Below, piece after piece: positions 42,970 to 43,839 of a stretch of 43,839 bases of DNA (its first letter is position 1; the number at the start of each line of letters is the position of its first letter). This DNA is from an uncultured Dokdonia sp. (lineage in GTDB: Bacteria > Bacteroidota > Bacteroidia > Flavobacteriales > Flavobacteriaceae). The notes beneath the pieces are model-generated. The model did no database searches. It worked only from the letters and a program-made list of their open reading frames with translations, and had not been told where the DNA came from. Both the position numbers and the translations under genes were made by a program. The stretch is from positions 1 through 43,839 of the forward strand of contig CALKZS010000047.1 in NCBI GenBank assembly GCA_938002835.1, written 5' to 3'.

Positions 42970-43839
42970 ATGTTCGACATTTCAGAATTAAAAGCTAAAA
43001 AGCTTCCAGAGCTTCAAGAAATTGCAAAAGGTATTAACGTTCCTAAATTTAGATCGTTAAAAAAATTAGACCTTGTTTACAAAATTTTAGATCTTCAAGC
43101 AGCAGATCCTACAAAGGTAAAAGCTGTAGTTCCTAATAAGACTACAGAATCTCCTGCTCCAAAGAAAGAAGCAAAACAAGAGCGCAAGCCTCGTGTACAA
43201 CAACCTAAATCAAAAGAGGTTAAACCTACAGAAACTAAGGCGACTCAAGCACCAGCTTCTCAAAATAAAAAAGAAGTTGAATCTAAGTCAACAGAAGCTA
43301 CAAGTAAAGCTCCAGAAAAGCCTAAAGAAACGCATCCTCCAAAAAGAGATACTCACAATCGTCAGAGTAAAGACAATCGTCAGAATAATGACAAGCGTAA
43401 CTCTCGAGATAATAATAACAATAGGAGTAATAATAACCGTAGCAATAATAATGCTAATAACCGTAATCAACACAAAGGTAATAACGGCAATAAAGATAGC
43501 CGCAACCGCTACCGTGAGCCAGACTATGAGTTTGAAGGCATTATAGAAAGTGAGGGAGTTTTAGATATTATGCAAGATGGATATGGTTTCTTGCGTAGTT
43601 CAGATTATAATTACCTAGCTTCTCCAGATGATATATATGTGTCACAATCACAAATACGATTGTTTGGATTAAAGACTGGAGATACTGTATTAGGTGTGAT
43701 AAGACCTCCTAAAGAAGGAGAGAAGTATTTTCCATTAATTAAGGTGAGTAGAATCAATGGTCTTAACCCTAATATTGTTAGAGATCGTGTTTCTTTTGAG
43801 CATCTTACACCATTATTTCCTACAGAAAAATTTAACTTA
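42970..43839 (+). CDS. rho: Transcription termination factor Rho, N-terminal part (cut by window edge)
   Basis: The frame begins [20 protein letters not shown], the Rho N-terminal helical domain (1-45), then a long low-complexity linker rich in Lys, Pro, Asn and Arg (about 55-178), and then the cold-shock-like RNA-binding domain with [20 protein letters not shown] (about 184-203) and [15 protein letters not shown]. It runs off the right edge at residue 290, before the ATPase motifs. Rho is the hexameric RNA helicase that ends transcription. The inserted disordered linker is characteristic of Bacteroidota Rho, where it can support condensate formation. Confidence 0.95.
   Translation, partial: MFDISELKAKKLPELQEIAKGINVPKFRSLKKLDLVYKILDLQAADPTKVKAVVPNKTTESPAPKKEAKQERKPRVQQPKSKEVKPTETKATQAPASQNKKEVESKSTEATSKAPEKPKETHPPKRDTHNRQSKDNRQNNDKRNSRDNNNNRSNNNRSNNNANNRNQHKGNNGNKDSRNRYREPDYEFEGIIESEGVLDIMQDGYGFLRSSDYNYLASPDDIYVSQSQIRLFGLKTGDTVLGVIRPPKEGEKYFPLIKVSRINGLNPNIVRDRVSFEHLTPLFPTEKFNL

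Noticed and set aside
43193-43546. 117-residue plus-strand frame inside rho
   Set aside because: Its basic and isoleucine-rich repeats are the out-of-frame reading of the Rho linker, whose frame runs from ATG 42970 to the window edge.

Overview
The window comes from a Flavobacteriaceae-type Bacteroidota genome, most likely a marine genus such as Dokdonia or a relative; the genus is an inference. The evidence is the low G+C content, start regions with weak Shine-Dalgarno sequences, several exact TAnnTTTG -7 promoter elements, Bacteroidota-specific families (DUF4293, SusC-type plug sequence, Smr-less MutS2-like protein, Rho with an Asn/Lys-rich linker), and a 14-bp palindrome GCTTTCGCGAAAGC scattered through genes and gaps. 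I see no rRNA, tRNA, insertion sequence, phage or CRISPR array. Most of the window is ordinary chromosome, and the unusual signals are embedded in or between housekeeping genes.

Layout. 1-110 is the 5' end of purB (minus strand), running off the left edge. 189-6570 is a compact minus-strand operon (SpoIIM-like, membrane protein, DUF4129, DUF4350, MoxR ATPase, DUF58) with an RDD protein divergent at 6609-7331; this is a known Bacteroidota arrangement. 7332-7749 is a gene-free stretch with a terminator, a 28-nt perfect palindrome and a nested stem. 7750-10982 carries a CoA-binding protein, a sodium:solute symporter and a MacB-like permease. 10983-11394 is gene-free apart from a structured element that resembles an interspersed flavobacterial element.

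11395-19213 is a plus-strand block: histidyl-tRNA synthetase with a very AT-rich insertion of about 120 residues, a tail-anchored unknown protein, a YfhO-type membrane protein, a glycosyltransferase and a Wzx-like flippase; the last three suggest surface glycan work. 19274-24183 is a minus-strand accessory region of exported or membrane proteins. It includes a small secreted repeat protein behind a sigma-54-like promoter with no ATG start, and a MuiA-type DUF4139 protein interrupted by a SusC-like carboxypeptidase-regulatory plus plug segment. 24279-28766 holds a DCC-family thiol protein, MutS2-like, Ung, an M48 peptidase and a 34-residue membrane peptide.

28839-33498 is a minus-strand run: a leaderless solute-binding-like protein, then a tight five-gene operon (2OG-Fe oxygenase, membrane protein, SUI1-like factor, DUF1835, nucleoside phosphorylase). 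33730-38652 is a plus-strand, apparently co-transcribed set: fused alpha/beta 2-oxoacid dehydrogenase E1, FAD oxidoreductase, methyltransferase and type III polyketide synthase. This is a plausible small phenolic-lipid or alkylpyrone pathway with a possible supply enzyme. 38654-43839 contains CrcB, an SRPBCC/GyrI-like protein, a dipeptidyl peptidase III lipoprotein, DUF4293 and the 5' part of rho, which runs off the right edge.

The strongest leads are the dispersed HIP1-like palindrome and its tolerated reading frames, the AT-rich hisS insertion, the MuiA/SusC-plug chimera, and the type III PKS operon.
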